Origin: Streptococcus sanguinis
GTDB taxonomy: Bacteria > Bacillota > Bacilli > Lactobacillales > Streptococcaceae
Assembly: GCF_026781265.1 (NCBI RefSeq)
Contig: NZ_JAKUVC010000002.1
Location: 1-64,000, forward strand
Length of the DNA stretch: 64,000 nucleotides
Direction: 5' to 3'
Below the pieces are notes generated by a model. That model saw only the letters and a list, made by a program, of their open reading frames with translations. It did no database searches and was not told where the DNA came from. The position numbers and the translations under genes were made by a program. Every line of letters begins with the position of its first letter. Position 1 is the stretch's first letter. Positions 47,421 through 57,273 of this stretch are shown here, piece after piece.

Positions 47421-47449
47421 AGTCTAGCAGAAGATAGCAGATTCGTCAA
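47421..47449 (-). promoter_or_regulatory. ABC-F gene promoter
   Basis: Reverse-strand TTGACG (47444-47449), 17-nt spacer, TAGACT (47421-47426). It defines a leader of about 300 nt before the start codon at 47117. Confidence 0.75.
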
Positions 47450-47733
47450 GCGCTTTCAAATAAATAAAAATTTTTTAAAAGATTTTGGAGCTAATTTTTA
47501 TAAGCTCTCTAAGGATATTGGTTTCAAGGCTTTTAAGCTGATTTCAATATATAATTTTTTAATTATATAAAAATTCACATATGCCCGAAAATTATATATA
47601 ATCGTCTTGTATATAAAAATTATATATATAAAATGATTATACAAATTGGCCTAAAATTTGTAAAAGATAAGAAGAGCTGGAATGGGATAGATTCCAGTCA
47701 TCATTTTAAATTGTATCTAAGGAGTAAGAAACC
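47450..47733 (+). other. AT-rich intergenic region
   Basis: A very AT-rich stretch. The 13-nt sequence AAAATTATATATA occurs directly repeated at 47588-47600 and 47616-47628. A perfect hairpin CTGGAAT/ATTCCAG (47677-47683/47691-47697) lies ahead of the small secreted ORF. No gene was found. Confidence 0.55.
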
Positions 47734-47925
47734 ATGCCAAAAATTTTATTTCTCTGGCTTTTGACAGTCCTAAGCTTAGGACTAGTAAAAACGCCTCAAG
47801 CTAAGACGATGGAGCAATCTTTGAAGTCTAACACGGCGGTCATTGAGATTAGCCAAAAAATTCAGGATCATGTCAAGAAAGAGGAAACGACAAGAGTGGT
47901 TGTAGAAGCAGTGACTTTTGATTAG
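47734..47925 (+). CDS. Truncated secreted paralogue of the serine-hydrolase N terminus
   Basis: A 63-residue ORF with an N-terminal signal-like helix (FLWLLTVLSLGLV) followed by ISQKIQDHVKKEETT. It mirrors the next secreted protein's start (LTLLTIITLGL, IGQKIQDFVKEHEK), then stops at VTFD. It looks like the stub of a duplicated serine hydrolase gene, though a short secreted peptide is not excluded. AAGGAG precedes the ATG. Confidence 0.6.
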   Translation: MPKILFLWLLTVLSLGLVKTPQAKTMEQSLKSNTAVIEISQKIQDHVKKEETTRVVVEAVTFD

Positions 47926-47960
47926 ATGATGCAAATCATTGCTTAAGAAAGGAGAAAGAT

Positions 47961-48026
47961 ATGCTAAGAATTTTTATCCGAATGGTATACAGAAGTATCG
48001 CCTATGCGATTGTTGAAGCTAAATAG
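47961..48026 (+). CDS. Small ORF, 21 residues
   Basis: MLRIFIRMVYRSIAYAIVEAK is preceded by AAAGGAGAAAGAT, an excellent ribosome site. It is cationic and hydrophobic, with possible helix or membrane affinity. It sits between the truncated paralogue and the serine hydrolase, 12 nt before the latter's ATG. The function is unknown; expression is plausible from the site strength. Confidence 0.5.
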   Translation: MLRIFIRMVYRSIAYAIVEAK

Positions 48027-48038
48027 AAAAGAAATATC

Positions 48039-48227
48039 ATGAAAAAATCATTTATTCTAACACTTTTAACGATTATAACTCTAGGACTCTTCCGGCCGGT
48101 TACAGCCTTGGCTGAGGAGCAGAAGCTGCCGTCTGGCACGGACCGTGATAAAATCGGTCAGAAAATCCAAGACTTTGTCAAGGAACATGAAAAAAACAAC
48201 AGCTGGTTTGGCGACGACGGTCTTTGA
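48039..48227 (+). pseudogene. Signal-peptide segment of frameshifted serine hydrolase
   Basis: A 62-residue reading frame with a clear signal peptide (ILTLLTIITLGLFRPVTALA) and then KIGQKIQDFVKEHEK. The frame closes at a TGA soon after an A7 tract (48190-48196). Removing one A joins it to the long downstream frame as ...EHEKTTAGLATTVFDKDG, matching family expectations. It is therefore the detached N terminus of the next entry. Confidence 0.75.
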
Positions 48228-49824
48228 TAAGGATGGCACCATCTACAAAGGAAACTTTGGCTATATGAACAAGGAAAAGAAAGTCAAAACGGATGATAGC
48301 AGCATTTTTGAATGGGGATCGGTTACCAAGCTGACGGTTTGGGTCTCCGTCATGCAGCTCTGGGAAGAGGGAAAGATTGACCTAGAGGAAGACATCCGCA
48401 CCTATCTGCCAGAGGGATTTTTAAAAAACCTTCGCTATGACAAGCCGATCACGATGATTGACCTCATGAACCATCAGGCGGGATTTAGCGAGTCAATTCA
48501 GGGCTATAAGGAAGAGACAGGATTGACAATTGAGGAAAGCTTAGCCACTAATCAGCCAACCCAGTCCTACGAACCCGGCACCATGACCAGCTACTCAAAC
48601 TTCTCTGCCGGTTTGGCGGGCTATATCGTCGAGCGAATCTCCGGACAGGACTTCTCTGCCTATGTCCATGAGCATATCTTCCAGCCATTAGAGATGAATG
48701 ATACAGCTATGTCTTCAGATTTTAAGGATAATCTCAAGGTTTATAAGAAGCGAATGGAGGCCTTGTCCTATCGTGCAGATGGTCAGACTTCGATGGGGAC
48801 TGCCTATTTATACTCAGCGCTCTATCCAATGGGGTATGCTGCCTCTACCATGGCTGACTTTCAGAAGTTTGCCCAAGCGCTTTTGAAGAAAGAGAAGCTC
48901 TTCCAGCGAGCTGAGACTTGGGCGACCCTTTATACGGCAACTTCGAATTATCCGGGAACGGATATGCCGCTCAATATGCACGGTTTTTGGGATGCAGAGT
49001 TTGGCATGACTGTTGTCGGCCATAGCGGTAATACCATGGGGTATTCCTCTTATCTACTTATGGATTTGAAAAATGGTATTGGCATGACAGTTATGACCAA
49101 TCAAGAGCACGAGTCCGTTTATAACTTTGAGATGCCTGCCTTGGTCTTTGGACCTAAGAAAAAGACGAGTCAAGAGACTTTTGATGCATTTCAATTTGGC
49201 TATTACAGACCGGCACGTCATTTTGCGACAGGACCTCTCTCCGTTACCAGAAGTTTGCTTTATACAAATTTTGTCAAGAAATCTGCGGACAACCAGCTTT
49301 TGACTCAGAACTATGCGGTTGTCAGCAATCAAGCAGGAACGGAAAAAGTAACAGCAGCTTATGGCGACAGCGTTAAGGTAAAGAATTCGGATGTGATAAG
49401 AGATTGGACCATCCTGATTTTAGCAGCTATTGGAATTGTCTTTAGTTTTATTCTCTTTTTGGCACGGGGCGGACTGGATCTCTTCCGCTTGGTCTTCAAA
49501 AAAGGTCAATCTAAAACACCAAAACCTCTTCGTATCTGGACTTACCTAACTTCTTTAGCTGGAGTAGGTGTGGCTGTCAACTTTGCTCTCTTCTTTAGTG
49601 CTTTGGCTGTCAGCGATCTGAGTTTTCTGGCTAGCTGGCGTTTCATGACATTTGCTGGTCTAGGGTTAATCTTGGCAATTTGTGCGGTTTATCCGCTCTT
49701 TAGCAAGGCTCGAAAGGGGCTCGGAAAAGGTCGCCTTTTCCTGACAGTTCTGACTAGTCTATCTGCCCTTGCGATAGTATCTAATATCCTCTACTGGTCA
49801 CTTTATCAATGGTGGGTGATGTAA
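48187..49824 (+). CDS. Serine hydrolase (class C beta-lactamase/PBP-like), frameshifted from its signal peptide
   Basis: The main body (about 545 residues from an internal ATG) has the active-site SVTK (SxxK), YSN in TSYSNFSAG, and HSGNT as third motif, so the catalytic core is intact. It resembles EstB/FmtA-like D-Ala or ester hydrolases. The C-terminal part adds about four membrane helices ending SLYQWWVM. Without the frameshift repair it would lack a signal peptide and be misplaced. A true pseudogene, phase variation or transcript slippage are all possible. Confidence 0.75.
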   Translation: MKKTTAGLATTVFDKDGTIYKGNFGYMNKEKKVKTDDSSIFEWGSVTKLTVWVSVMQLWEEGKIDLEEDIRTYLPEGFLKNLRYDKPITMIDLMNHQAGFSESIQGYKEETGLTIEESLATNQPTQSYEPGTMTSYSNFSAGLAGYIVERISGQDFSAYVHEHIFQPLEMNDTAMSSDFKDNLKVYKKRMEALSYRADGQTSMGTAYLYSALYPMGYAASTMADFQKFAQALLKKEKLFQRAETWATLYTATSNYPGTDMPLNMHGFWDAEFGMTVVGHSGNTMGYSSYLLMDLKNGIGMTVMTNQEHESVYNFEMPALVFGPKKKTSQETFDAFQFGYYRPARHFATGPLSVTRSLLYTNFVKKSADNQLLTQNYAVVSNQAGTEKVTAAYGDSVKVKNSDVIRDWTILILAAIGIVFSFILFLARGGLDLFRLVFKKGQSKTPKPLRIWTYLTSLAGVGVAVNFALFFSALAVSDLSFLASWRFMTFAGLGLILAICAVYPLFSKARKGLGKGRLFLTVLTSLSALAIVSNILYWSLYQWWVM

Positions 49825-49844
49825 TTTAAAAATTCAGAAACAAG

Positions 49845-49882
49845 AAAAGAGCCGGCATATAAGCTGGCTCTTCGTTTGGTTT
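49845..49882. terminator. Bidirectional terminator, serine hydrolase/glnQ
   Basis: AAGAGCC (49847-49853) pairs with GGCTCTT (49866-49872) around GGCATATAAGCT-like loop DNA. T-rich DNA follows on the forward strand, between convergent genes. Confidence 0.7.
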
Positions 49883-50622
49883 TATACATTCAGCACCTTG
49901 TCCAAGAAGTCTTTAAGACGTGGATGCTGTGGATTGTCAAAGATTTGGTCAGGCTTGCCGTCCTCTAGGAATTCACCATCAGCGGTAAAGATAACGCGGT
50001 TGGCTACCTGGCGGGCGAAGCCCATCTCATGGGTCACAATCAGCATGGTCATACCTTGCTGGGCCAGATCCTTCATAACGTTGAGAACATCGCCGACCAT
50101 TTCAGGATCAAGGGCAGAAGTAGGCTCGTCAAAGAGCATGATGTCCGGATTCATAGCCAGACCGCGAGCAATTGCCACCCGCTGCTTTTGACCGCCGGAC
50201 AGACTGTCTGGACTGGCATCAGCCTTATCAGCCAAGCCGACCTTTTCCAAGAGCTCCATCCCCAGCTTGTTTGCTTCGTCTTGGGTCAAGCGCTTGTGCT
50301 CAACAGGAGCAAAGGTGATATTTTCCAGAACAGTCATGTGCGGGAAGAGGTTGAAGTGCTGGAAGACCATACCGATATTTTCTCGTACCAGATCCACATC
50401 AGTCTTTTTGTCCGTCAGATCAAAGCCATCAACCGTGATAGTCCCGCTTGTGACTTCCTCTAGCAGGTTGAGACTGCGCAGGAAGGTTGATTTACCAGAA
50501 CCAGAAGGACCGATGATGCAGACCACATCGCCCTCGTAGAATTTAGCAGTAATCCCCTTTAGGACTTCGTTTTCCCCGTAATATTTATGAAGATCATTCA
50601 CATCGATTTTTAATTTTGCCAT
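49882..50622 (-). CDS. glnQ: Glutamine/polar amino-acid ABC transporter ATPase
   Basis: A 246-residue PAAT-family ATPase with Walker A GPSGSGKS, the Q-loop [12 protein letters not shown], signature LSGGQKQR and Walker [14 protein letters not shown]. It powers uptake by the fused receptor-permease upstream. Its ATG overlaps the permease stop by one base (TAATG), so translation is coupled. It is probably glutamine/glutamate GlnQ of the GlnPQ system. Confidence 0.93.
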   Translation of the reverse strand: MAKLKIDVNDLHKYYGENEVLKGITAKFYEGDVVCIIGPSGSGKSTFLRSLNLLEEVTSGTITVDGFDLTDKKTDVDLVRENIGMVFQHFNLFPHMTVLENITFAPVEHKRLTQDEANKLGMELLEKVGLADKADASPDSLSGGQKQRVAIARGLAMNPDIMLFDEPTSALDPEMVGDVLNVMKDLAQQGMTMLIVTHEMGFARQVANRVIFTADGEFLEDGKPDQIFDNPQHPRLKDFLDKVLNV

Positions 50623-52790
50623 TACTTAATCCTCTTTTCTAAGCGTTTTGCCAAGCGGGTCAAGAGCGTGATAATAATGAGATAGAGCACGGCTAGGATA
50701 GCATACATCCGGAAACTCTGATAGTTGCGGGCGATGATGTCCTTACCAGTTTTGAAGAGCTCGGCCAGTCCAATGGCTGAGACAATCGTTGTATCCTTGA
50801 GTGCGATGACAAACTGATTGACAAAGTTTGGCAGCATAATCTTGGTTGCCTGTGGCAGGATAATCTTGCGCATGGTCTTGGAGTAGGAAATCCCTAAGCT
50901 GCGGCTAGCTTCCATCTGTCCAACAGGAACGGCTTGGATACCCCCGCGGACAATTTCTGCGATATAGGCGCCGGCATTGAGAGAGAGGGCGATGGTTCCT
51001 GCAACGAAAGCATTGATTGGGCTCTGTTGGCCAGTCATGGATTCGATTAGGTTAGGAATGCCCCAGAAGATAAAGGCTGCCACAATCATCAGTGGAATAC
51101 CACGAATGACATCGACAAAGATTTCTGCAATCCAGCGCAGCGGTTTATAAGGGCTGACGCTGAACATACCGAAGATAATCCCGATGACCATAGCAATCGC
51201 AAATGAAATCAGAGCCAAAGCAATCGTCACTCCCAGACCTTTAAGAAGTTCTTGGTAGTTGTTTTGCAGCAAGCCCCAAATAGTGGACTCATCTACAGTG
51301 GATTCTTTTTCCTCGCTAGCCAGATACTTGTCTAAAATCTCTTGGTACTTGCCGCTTTCTTTGAGGTTGGCCAGTCCGTTGTTAAACATCTCAATCAACT
51401 CAGGATTGCTGCCTTTTTTAACTGCGAAAGCGACTTGGCCGCTTGGTGTACCTTCAATAGGTGTTTTAAGCTTCTTGCCTTGTTTGATAGCGTATTTGAC
51501 AACGGGCTCATCATCCATCACAGCTGCGACGGAGCCAGTATTAAGGCTGTCATACATGGAAGCTGCATCTGAGAATGTTTTGATAGAGTAGCCGTACTTG
51601 CTCTTGTTTTCCTCAAGGAAAGTCTGAGAAGCGGTACCGGTTTTGACACCAACAGTCTTGCCCTTGAGTTCCTCGTAGGACTTGATATTGCTGCTGTCCT
51701 TGACTGCCAAGATAGAGTTGGCTGTGTAGTAAGGGTCAGAATAGTCAAAAGTTTTCTTGCGGGCATCTGTGACAGACATGCCAGCGATGATTCCGTCAGC
51801 CTGACCGGTCTGAACGCTATTGATAGCTGCATCAAAGCCAGGGTTGGTTACTTCCACAGTAAAGCCTTGGTCTTTGGCAATAGCCTTAATCAGATCCATG
51901 TCAATCCCAGTGTATTGGTTGCTGTCATCTTGGAAGACAAATGGAGCAAAAGATGAGTCGCTGGCAATGATGTATTTGTCCTTTGTCGGACTAGCTTTTT
52001 GACCGGCAGGAGTAGAAGTCTCTGGAACAGCCGAGTCAGAGCTGCCTTTAGAAGCAGTCCATTTATTGATGATTTCTTCCAGACTGCCGTCTTCTTTCAT
52101 CTGCGCCAAAGCTTCGTTAAACTCAGTAACTAAGTGCTCGTGTTTGCTGCCTTTTTTGACACCGAAAGCAAAGCTTCCGACAGCCTCACCCTTCATAGAA
52201 ATTTTCAGGTTTTGGCCTTGATTGATGGCGTACTCAATGACCGGCTGATCGTCCATCACTGCGTCAACATCACCAGCAGAAAGGCTGTTATACATCAAGT
52301 CACCCGTGTCAAAGGTTTTGAGAGTGTAGCCGTACTTATCCTTGTTCTTCTCAAGGAAACGTTGGGCAGCCGTTCCTGTTTTTACACCGACTTTCTTCCC
52401 TTTCAGCTGTTCGTATTTGCTGATGGTGTTTTCTTTTCGTGTCGCGATAACGACCTTAGTGTCATAGTAGGTATCAGACATGGTAAAGACTTTTTCACGC
52501 TCGCTTGTCTTGGTCATACCAGCCATGATGGCGTCCGCTTGACCAGCTTGGACGGCATTGACAGCTGCATCGAAGCCCGGGAAGCTCATGTCAATGTCCC
52601 AACCTTTGATTTCTGCGACCTTGTTGATGATATCAACGTCAATCCCCTTGTAAGTCTGATCAGAATCTTTAAATTCAAATGGTGCGTAAGCAGTATCGGA
52701 TACGATTTTGACCGTATCTGCCTGGGCTGTCACCCCTAACGCAAAAAATGGAAATAATGTTAGCAAGACTGCTAAGAATTTTTTCTTCAT
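50622..52790 (-). CDS. glnP: Fused dual substrate-binding/permease protein GlnP
   Basis: A 722-residue single-chain importer subunit. It has a signal/anchor helix, substrate-binding domain 1 (about 27-250) and a Pro/Ser/Thr linker. Binding domain 2 (about 275-500) repeats the same pattern ([32 protein letters not shown]). A C-terminal permease domain of about 200 residues follows, with the EAA-like loop [17 protein letters not shown]. This is the GlnP layout of lactococci. GGAGGAAGAAA before the ATG at 52790 decides the start over an upstream in-frame one. Confidence 0.93.
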   Translation of the reverse strand: MKKKFLAVLLTLFPFFALGVTAQADTVKIVSDTAYAPFEFKDSDQTYKGIDVDIINKVAEIKGWDIDMSFPGFDAAVNAVQAGQADAIMAGMTKTSEREKVFTMSDTYYDTKVVIATRKENTISKYEQLKGKKVGVKTGTAAQRFLEKNKDKYGYTLKTFDTGDLMYNSLSAGDVDAVMDDQPVIEYAINQGQNLKISMKGEAVGSFAFGVKKGSKHEHLVTEFNEALAQMKEDGSLEEIINKWTASKGSSDSAVPETSTPAGQKASPTKDKYIIASDSSFAPFVFQDDSNQYTGIDMDLIKAIAKDQGFTVEVTNPGFDAAINSVQTGQADGIIAGMSVTDARKKTFDYSDPYYTANSILAVKDSSNIKSYEELKGKTVGVKTGTASQTFLEENKSKYGYSIKTFSDAASMYDSLNTGSVAAVMDDEPVVKYAIKQGKKLKTPIEGTPSGQVAFAVKKGSNPELIEMFNNGLANLKESGKYQEILDKYLASEEKESTVDESTIWGLLQNNYQELLKGLGVTIALALISFAIAMVIGIIFGMFSVSPYKPLRWIAEIFVDVIRGIPLMIVAAFIFWGIPNLIESMTGQQSPINAFVAGTIALSLNAGAYIAEIVRGGIQAVPVGQMEASRSLGISYSKTMRKIILPQATKIMLPNFVNQFVIALKDTTIVSAIGLAELFKTGKDIIARNYQSFRMYAILAVLYLIIITLLTRLAKRLEKRIK

Positions 52791-52985
52791 TTTCTTCCTC
52801 CTTTTTAGCATTCTAGCATTATAGCAGAAAATCATTGATTAGGCAAATTTCTCCTGTTTATATGTTAGGTTTTCTAACATATAAAACTCTCTGTTTTTGT
52901 AAGTTGAGCCGCAATTTTTCTTTGTTCTTAGAGCAAAGTCTGCTATACTGGAAATAAATGAAAACAAGGATAGAATGAGGTTCTT

Positions 52986-53930
52986 ATGAAAAAATCACGT
53001 ATCTTGGACGGAGTCAATCAAGCTCGCTTTGTTCCTCCTTATATTTTGTCTCTTTTACTGGCTGTTATTTTTGTGCAAGGTGGACAGCAGTTGGCCTATC
53101 AGGCTTTGGAGCCAATTTCGGCTGTGCTTAGTCTTATGCTAGGTTTCTTAGGTCAAGGCGGATTCTTTGAAATTTTCTTCAATTTTGCCCTGCCTTTTCT
53201 CTTGTTCGGCTTTGTTTTTATGATACTGGCTCTCTTTCTTTGGGTGCGCTGGGCTGAAGGACGACCGCTCGCGACTCTAGGCTTTGTCAAAAAAGGAAGC
53301 TTGGTGGAGCTGGTCAAAGGATTGGCAGCAGGTTTTCTCCTCTTTAGTCTAGTCGCTCTGCTTATGCTGTTGAGCGGAGCTGGCTCTTTTGAATGGGGAC
53401 AGCTGACACTGGAACCTTTTCTCTATATCTTGATTTTGCTTCCGCTTTGGATGATTCAGGGTGGAGCAGAAGAGCTAGTGACACGCGCTTGGCTGCTGCC
53501 AGTTGCTGTCAAAAAGACCAATCTGCCCATCGGTTTGCTGACTTCAAGCCTGCTCTTTGCCCTCTTGCACCTAGGCAATCCAGATGTTGGTATTCTTCCC
53601 ATTCTTAACATTGCTTTATTTGGCCTTTTTGCAAGTCTCTATCTGATCTGGACGGACAATGTCTGGGGGATTATAGGACTTCATGCTGCTTGGAACTTTA
53701 GCCAAGGAAATATCTATGGTTTCAGCGTTAGTGGTACTGGCGTTGACGCGGCAGTATTGAACTTTATTCCTAAGACGGATTCGAGCTGGCTAACTGGTGG
53801 AGCTTTCGGTGCTGAAGCTTCTATTTTCAGCTCGCTCATTCTTTTGCTGGCCGTTTTTTACTTGCTTATCAAGATGAAAAAAGACGGTAGTTTGACAGAT
53901 CTTGTGAGAATGGCTCAGAAACAGTATTGA
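52986..53930 (+). CDS. CPBP-family intramembrane metalloprotease
   Basis: A 314-residue polytopic CPBP/Abi protein. Motif 1 is EELVTR in GGAEELVTRAW, motif 2 FALLHLGNP, and motif 3 GLHAAWNFSQGN, giving the catalytic Glu pair and His residues. In streptococci such proteins can process or give immunity to bacteriocin-like peptides, but no peptide gene is adjacent. A near-identical layout recurs in the next gene, so the pair is a tandem duplication. Confidence 0.9.
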   Translation: MKKSRILDGVNQARFVPPYILSLLLAVIFVQGGQQLAYQALEPISAVLSLMLGFLGQGGFFEIFFNFALPFLLFGFVFMILALFLWVRWAEGRPLATLGFVKKGSLVELVKGLAAGFLLFSLVALLMLLSGAGSFEWGQLTLEPFLYILILLPLWMIQGGAEELVTRAWLLPVAVKKTNLPIGLLTSSLLFALLHLGNPDVGILPILNIALFGLFASLYLIWTDNVWGIIGLHAAWNFSQGNIYGFSVSGTGVDAAVLNFIPKTDSSWLTGGAFGAEASIFSSLILLLAVFYLLIKMKKDGSLTDLVRMAQKQY

Positions 53931-53940
53931 CAGCTAGCTT

Positions 53941-53969
53941 TTGCTCATCCTAAAATAATATGCTATAAT
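53941..53969 (+). promoter_or_regulatory. Promoter of second CPBP gene
   Basis: TTGCTC (53941-53946), 17-nt spacer, perfect TATAAT (53964-53969) with an upstream TGC (extended -10). The second CPBP copy therefore has its own promoter. Confidence 0.68.
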
Positions 53970-53997
53970 AAATTCAAACAAGGAAAGGAATGTGTAT

Positions 53998-54945
53998 ATG
54001 TTTAAATCTCGTATGTTGGATGCTATCAAGCAATCGCGCTATATCCCACCAGTTTGGTTAGCTATTTTAATCGCTATAGGCTTTGTTTATGGAGGAGGAA
54101 TTTTAAGTTTTGTCGGAATGTTGCCAATTGGTATCATTGTCGGACTCTTGATTGGTTTTGCAGATCCGACGATTAATCGGACAGAAGCAATGGCAGCTAT
54201 TAGTCACTATACGGTCTTTTTTCAGCTAGCTGGTTTCTTTTTTATCGCTCTTGCTGTCTTTCTTTGGGTTCGATATCGTGAAAAGCGTACTTTTGTCAGT
54301 CTGGGATTTTACAAAGAAGACTGGTTCAAAAATCTCCTCAAAGGCTTCCTTATAGGAGCGGTTCAGTTCTCAATCGTTGTGGTCTTGCTCCTGGTAACGG
54401 GGACAGGCAGTCTGAAATTTGGTCAGGTTAACTTACAAGATTTTATTTTCGTCCTAGCTATCATTCCTTTCTGGATTCTTCAAGGTGGGACAGAAGAGCT
54501 AGTAACGCGTGGTTGGCTCTTTCCAGCAGTTAGCACTAAGTCAAATATCTTCATTGGTATCTTGATTTCCAGTGCTATATTTGGGGCTCTGCACCTCTTT
54601 AACCCTGGTGTGACCATTCTTTCGATTGTCAATATCATATTAGACGGTATCTTTGCTTGTTTCCTTATGCTCAAGTATGACAATATGTGGGTACTAGCTG
54701 GCATGCACGGCGCTTGGAATTTTGTGCAAGGAAATATCTATGGTATTCAGGTCAGTGGCCAAGGAGCATCTACCTCAATCTTGAACTATAGCTCACAATC
54801 TTCTGTGGATTTACTGTCCGGCGGAGCCTTCGGTGCTGAAGGATCTATTTTTGCCAGTATCGTCCTGATTGGCTGCATTGCCTATCTCTACTGGTCACTT
54901 AAAAAAGAAAATCGCCTGCCTCAAGCGCTGATTTTTAAGAAATAA
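53998..54945 (+). CDS. CPBP-family intramembrane metalloprotease (second copy)
   Basis: A 315-residue paralogue of the preceding protein, with EELVTR in GGTEELVTRGW, FGALHLFNP and GMHGAWNFVQGN. N-terminal (RMLDAIKQSRYIPP versus RILDGVNQARFVPP) and C-terminal (LSGGAFGAEGSIF versus LTGGAFGAEASIF) segments match closely. The ATG at 53998 suits the AAGGAAAGGA site; a GTG 6 nt upstream is possible. A terminator follows. Confidence 0.9.
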   Translation: MFKSRMLDAIKQSRYIPPVWLAILIAIGFVYGGGILSFVGMLPIGIIVGLLIGFADPTINRTEAMAAISHYTVFFQLAGFFFIALAVFLWVRYREKRTFVSLGFYKEDWFKNLLKGFLIGAVQFSIVVVLLLVTGTGSLKFGQVNLQDFIFVLAIIPFWILQGGTEELVTRGWLFPAVSTKSNIFIGILISSAIFGALHLFNPGVTILSIVNIILDGIFACFLMLKYDNMWVLAGMHGAWNFVQGNIYGIQVSGQGASTSILNYSSQSSVDLLSGGAFGAEGSIFASIVLIGCIAYLYWSLKKENRLPQALIFKK

Positions 54946-54952
54946 CCATTTC

Positions 54953-54977
54953 GCCCAGTTTAGCTGGGCATTTTTTA
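54953..54977 (+). terminator. Terminator after CPBP pair
   Basis: GCCCAG (54953-54958) pairs with CTGGGC (54964-54969) over TTTAG, followed by ATTTTTT. Confidence 0.85.
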
Positions 54978-55106
54978 TGTCTTTTAACGAGATGTGTGAC
55001 AAGGGACAGCCGATGGTAGAAGCGTGGCCATTCTACCTACACCCAAATCCAGAGAAAATAGGGCAAATATGGTAAAATGATAGAAGCACAATTTAAGGAA
55101 TAAAAG

Positions 55107-57095
55107 ATGATTAACAGAATAACAGATAATAAATTTGAATTGGTTTCCAAGTACGAGCCTTCAGGTGACCAGCCCCAGGCTATTGAGCAGTTGGTGGACA
55201 ATATCGAGGGAGGCGAGAAAGCCCAGATTCTCATGGGGGCGACTGGTACTGGTAAGACCTATACCATGAGTCAGGTTATTGCTCAGGTCAACAAGCCGAC
55301 TCTGGTTATCGCCCATAATAAAACGCTGGCCGGCCAGCTTTATGGTGAGTTCAAGGAGTTCTTCCCTAATAACGCGGTGGAATACTTCGTTTCCTACTAT
55401 GATTACTACCAGCCAGAGGCTTATGTGCCTTCCAGTGATACTTATATCGAAAAGGATAGCTCGGTCAATGATGAGATTGATAAGCTCCGTCACTCAGCGA
55501 CATCAGCCCTCTTGGAGCGTAATGATGTGATTGTTGTGGCTTCGGTCTCTTGTATTTATGGTCTGGGTTCGCCTAAGGAATACTCTGATAGTGTAGTTAG
55601 CCTGCGTCCTGGACTAGAGATTTCCCGTGACAAGTTGCTCAACGATCTGGTAGATATCCAGTTTGAGCGCAATGACATTGACTTTCATCGGGGGAAATTC
55701 CGGGTTCGTGGTGATGTGGTGGAGATTTTCCCAGCTTCTCGGGATGAACATGCCTTTCGAGTGGAGTTTTTCGGAGACGAGATTGACCGGATCCGTGAGG
55801 TCGAAGCCTTGACAGGTCGAGTCTTGGGTGAGGTGGACCATTTAGCCATCTTCCCGGCCACTCACTTCGTGACCAATGAAGACCACATGGAAGTAGCCAT
55901 TGCTAAGATTCAGGCCGAGCTAGAGGAGCAGCTGGCTATCTTTGAGAAGGAAGGCAAGCTTCTGGAAGCCCAGCGCTTGAAGCAGCGCACGGAGTACGAT
56001 ATCGAAATGCTGCGTGAAATGGGCTATACAAACGGTGTTGAGAACTATTCCCGCCACATGGATTGTCGAAGCGAAGGAGAGCCTCCTTATACCCTTCTGG
56101 ACTTTTTCCCTGATGATTTCTTGATTATGATTGATGAGAGTCACATGACCATGGGACAGATTCGGGGCATGTACAATGGGGACCGCTCTCGCAAGGAGAT
56201 GCTGGTTAATTATGGCTTCCGCTTGCCGTCTGCCTTGGACAACCGTCCGCTGCGCAGAGAAGAGTTTGAAAGCCATGTTCACCAGATTGTCTATGTATCG
56301 GCTACGCCGGGCGACTATGAAAATGAACAGACAGATACTGTTATTGAGCAAATTATCCGGCCGACTGGGCTTCTGGATCCAGAGGTGGAAGTCCGCCCAA
56401 CAATGGGGCAGATTGATGATCTCTTAGGTGAAATCAATGCCCGTGTTGAAAAGAATGAACGTACCTTTATCACAACCCTGACCAAGAAAATGGCTGAAGA
56501 CTTGACCGACTACTTCAAGGAAATGGGTGTCAAGGTCAAGTACATGCACTCGGATATCAAGACCTTGGAGCGGACTGAGATTATTCGAGACCTGCGCTTA
56601 GGTGTCTTTGATGTTTTGGTTGGGATTAACCTGCTGCGCGAGGGAATCGACGTTCCTGAGGTTAGTCTAGTGGCAATCCTTGATGCGGACAAGGAAGGTT
56701 TCCTTCGCAACGAACGCGGTCTTATCCAGACTATTGGTCGGGCGGCCCGCAACAGCGAAGGTCATGTGATTATGTATGCCGACACCATGACCCAGTCCAT
56801 GCAGCGAGCTATCGATGAAACTGCCCGCCGTCGGGCAATCCAGATGGCATATAATGAAGAGCATGGCATTGTACCGCAGACCATCAAGAAAGAAATCCGC
56901 GACCTAATCAGTGTGACCAAGGCTGCCTTGCCAGACAAGGAAGAAACCGTCGAAATCGAAAGCCTCAATAAGCAAGAACGCAAGGACATGATCAAGAAAC
57001 TGGAAGGCCAAATGCAAGAAGCTGCCGGACTTCTCGACTTCGAACTAGCTGCACAGATTCGCGATATGATTCTGGAAATAAAGGCGATGGATTGA
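55107..57095 (+). CDS. uvrB: Excinuclease ABC subunit B
   Basis: UvrB is the damage-verifying helicase-like subunit of nucleotide excision repair. The 662-residue protein has Walker A GATGTGKT, the beta-hairpin [12 protein letters not shown], the DEAH-box variant IDESH, motif [11 protein letters not shown], and a C-terminal UVR domain ([28 protein letters not shown]) that binds UvrC. The start has TAAGGAAT upstream. It is monocistronic by spacing. Confidence 0.97.
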   Translation: MINRITDNKFELVSKYEPSGDQPQAIEQLVDNIEGGEKAQILMGATGTGKTYTMSQVIAQVNKPTLVIAHNKTLAGQLYGEFKEFFPNNAVEYFVSYYDYYQPEAYVPSSDTYIEKDSSVNDEIDKLRHSATSALLERNDVIVVASVSCIYGLGSPKEYSDSVVSLRPGLEISRDKLLNDLVDIQFERNDIDFHRGKFRVRGDVVEIFPASRDEHAFRVEFFGDEIDRIREVEALTGRVLGEVDHLAIFPATHFVTNEDHMEVAIAKIQAELEEQLAIFEKEGKLLEAQRLKQRTEYDIEMLREMGYTNGVENYSRHMDCRSEGEPPYTLLDFFPDDFLIMIDESHMTMGQIRGMYNGDRSRKEMLVNYGFRLPSALDNRPLRREEFESHVHQIVYVSATPGDYENEQTDTVIEQIIRPTGLLDPEVEVRPTMGQIDDLLGEINARVEKNERTFITTLTKKMAEDLTDYFKEMGVKVKYMHSDIKTLERTEIIRDLRLGVFDVLVGINLLREGIDVPEVSLVAILDADKEGFLRNERGLIQTIGRAARNSEGHVIMYADTMTQSMQRAIDETARRRAIQMAYNEEHGIVPQTIKKEIRDLISVTKAALPDKEETVEIESLNKQERKDMIKKLEGQMQEAAGLLDFELAAQIRDMILEIKAMD

Positions 57096-57273
57096 GGGAT
57101 AAATGCAATAGTAATTTAAATAAATTTAGATAACCAAGGTTATGGCTAACATGTTTATGAAATCGTGATAATGAGAACTTATTTATGAATGAGCAGGAAT
57201 TTATATTTGTTCAGAATTATAACTATTGTGCTACAATTAAGAATGTTGAGAAAAAATTTTAGAAAGTGAGATA

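Noticed and set aside
48189..48196. Classical -1 slippery heptamer A_AAA_AAC in the serine-hydrolase gene
   Set aside because: A -1 shift leads to the wrong frame; the hydrolase frame needs +1 (or loss of one A), so programmed -1 frameshifting does not explain it.
52134..52739. 201-codon ORF on the forward strand opposite glnP
   Set aside because: It is the antisense shadow of the strongly conserved binding domain of GlnP, and no ribosome site or family was seen.
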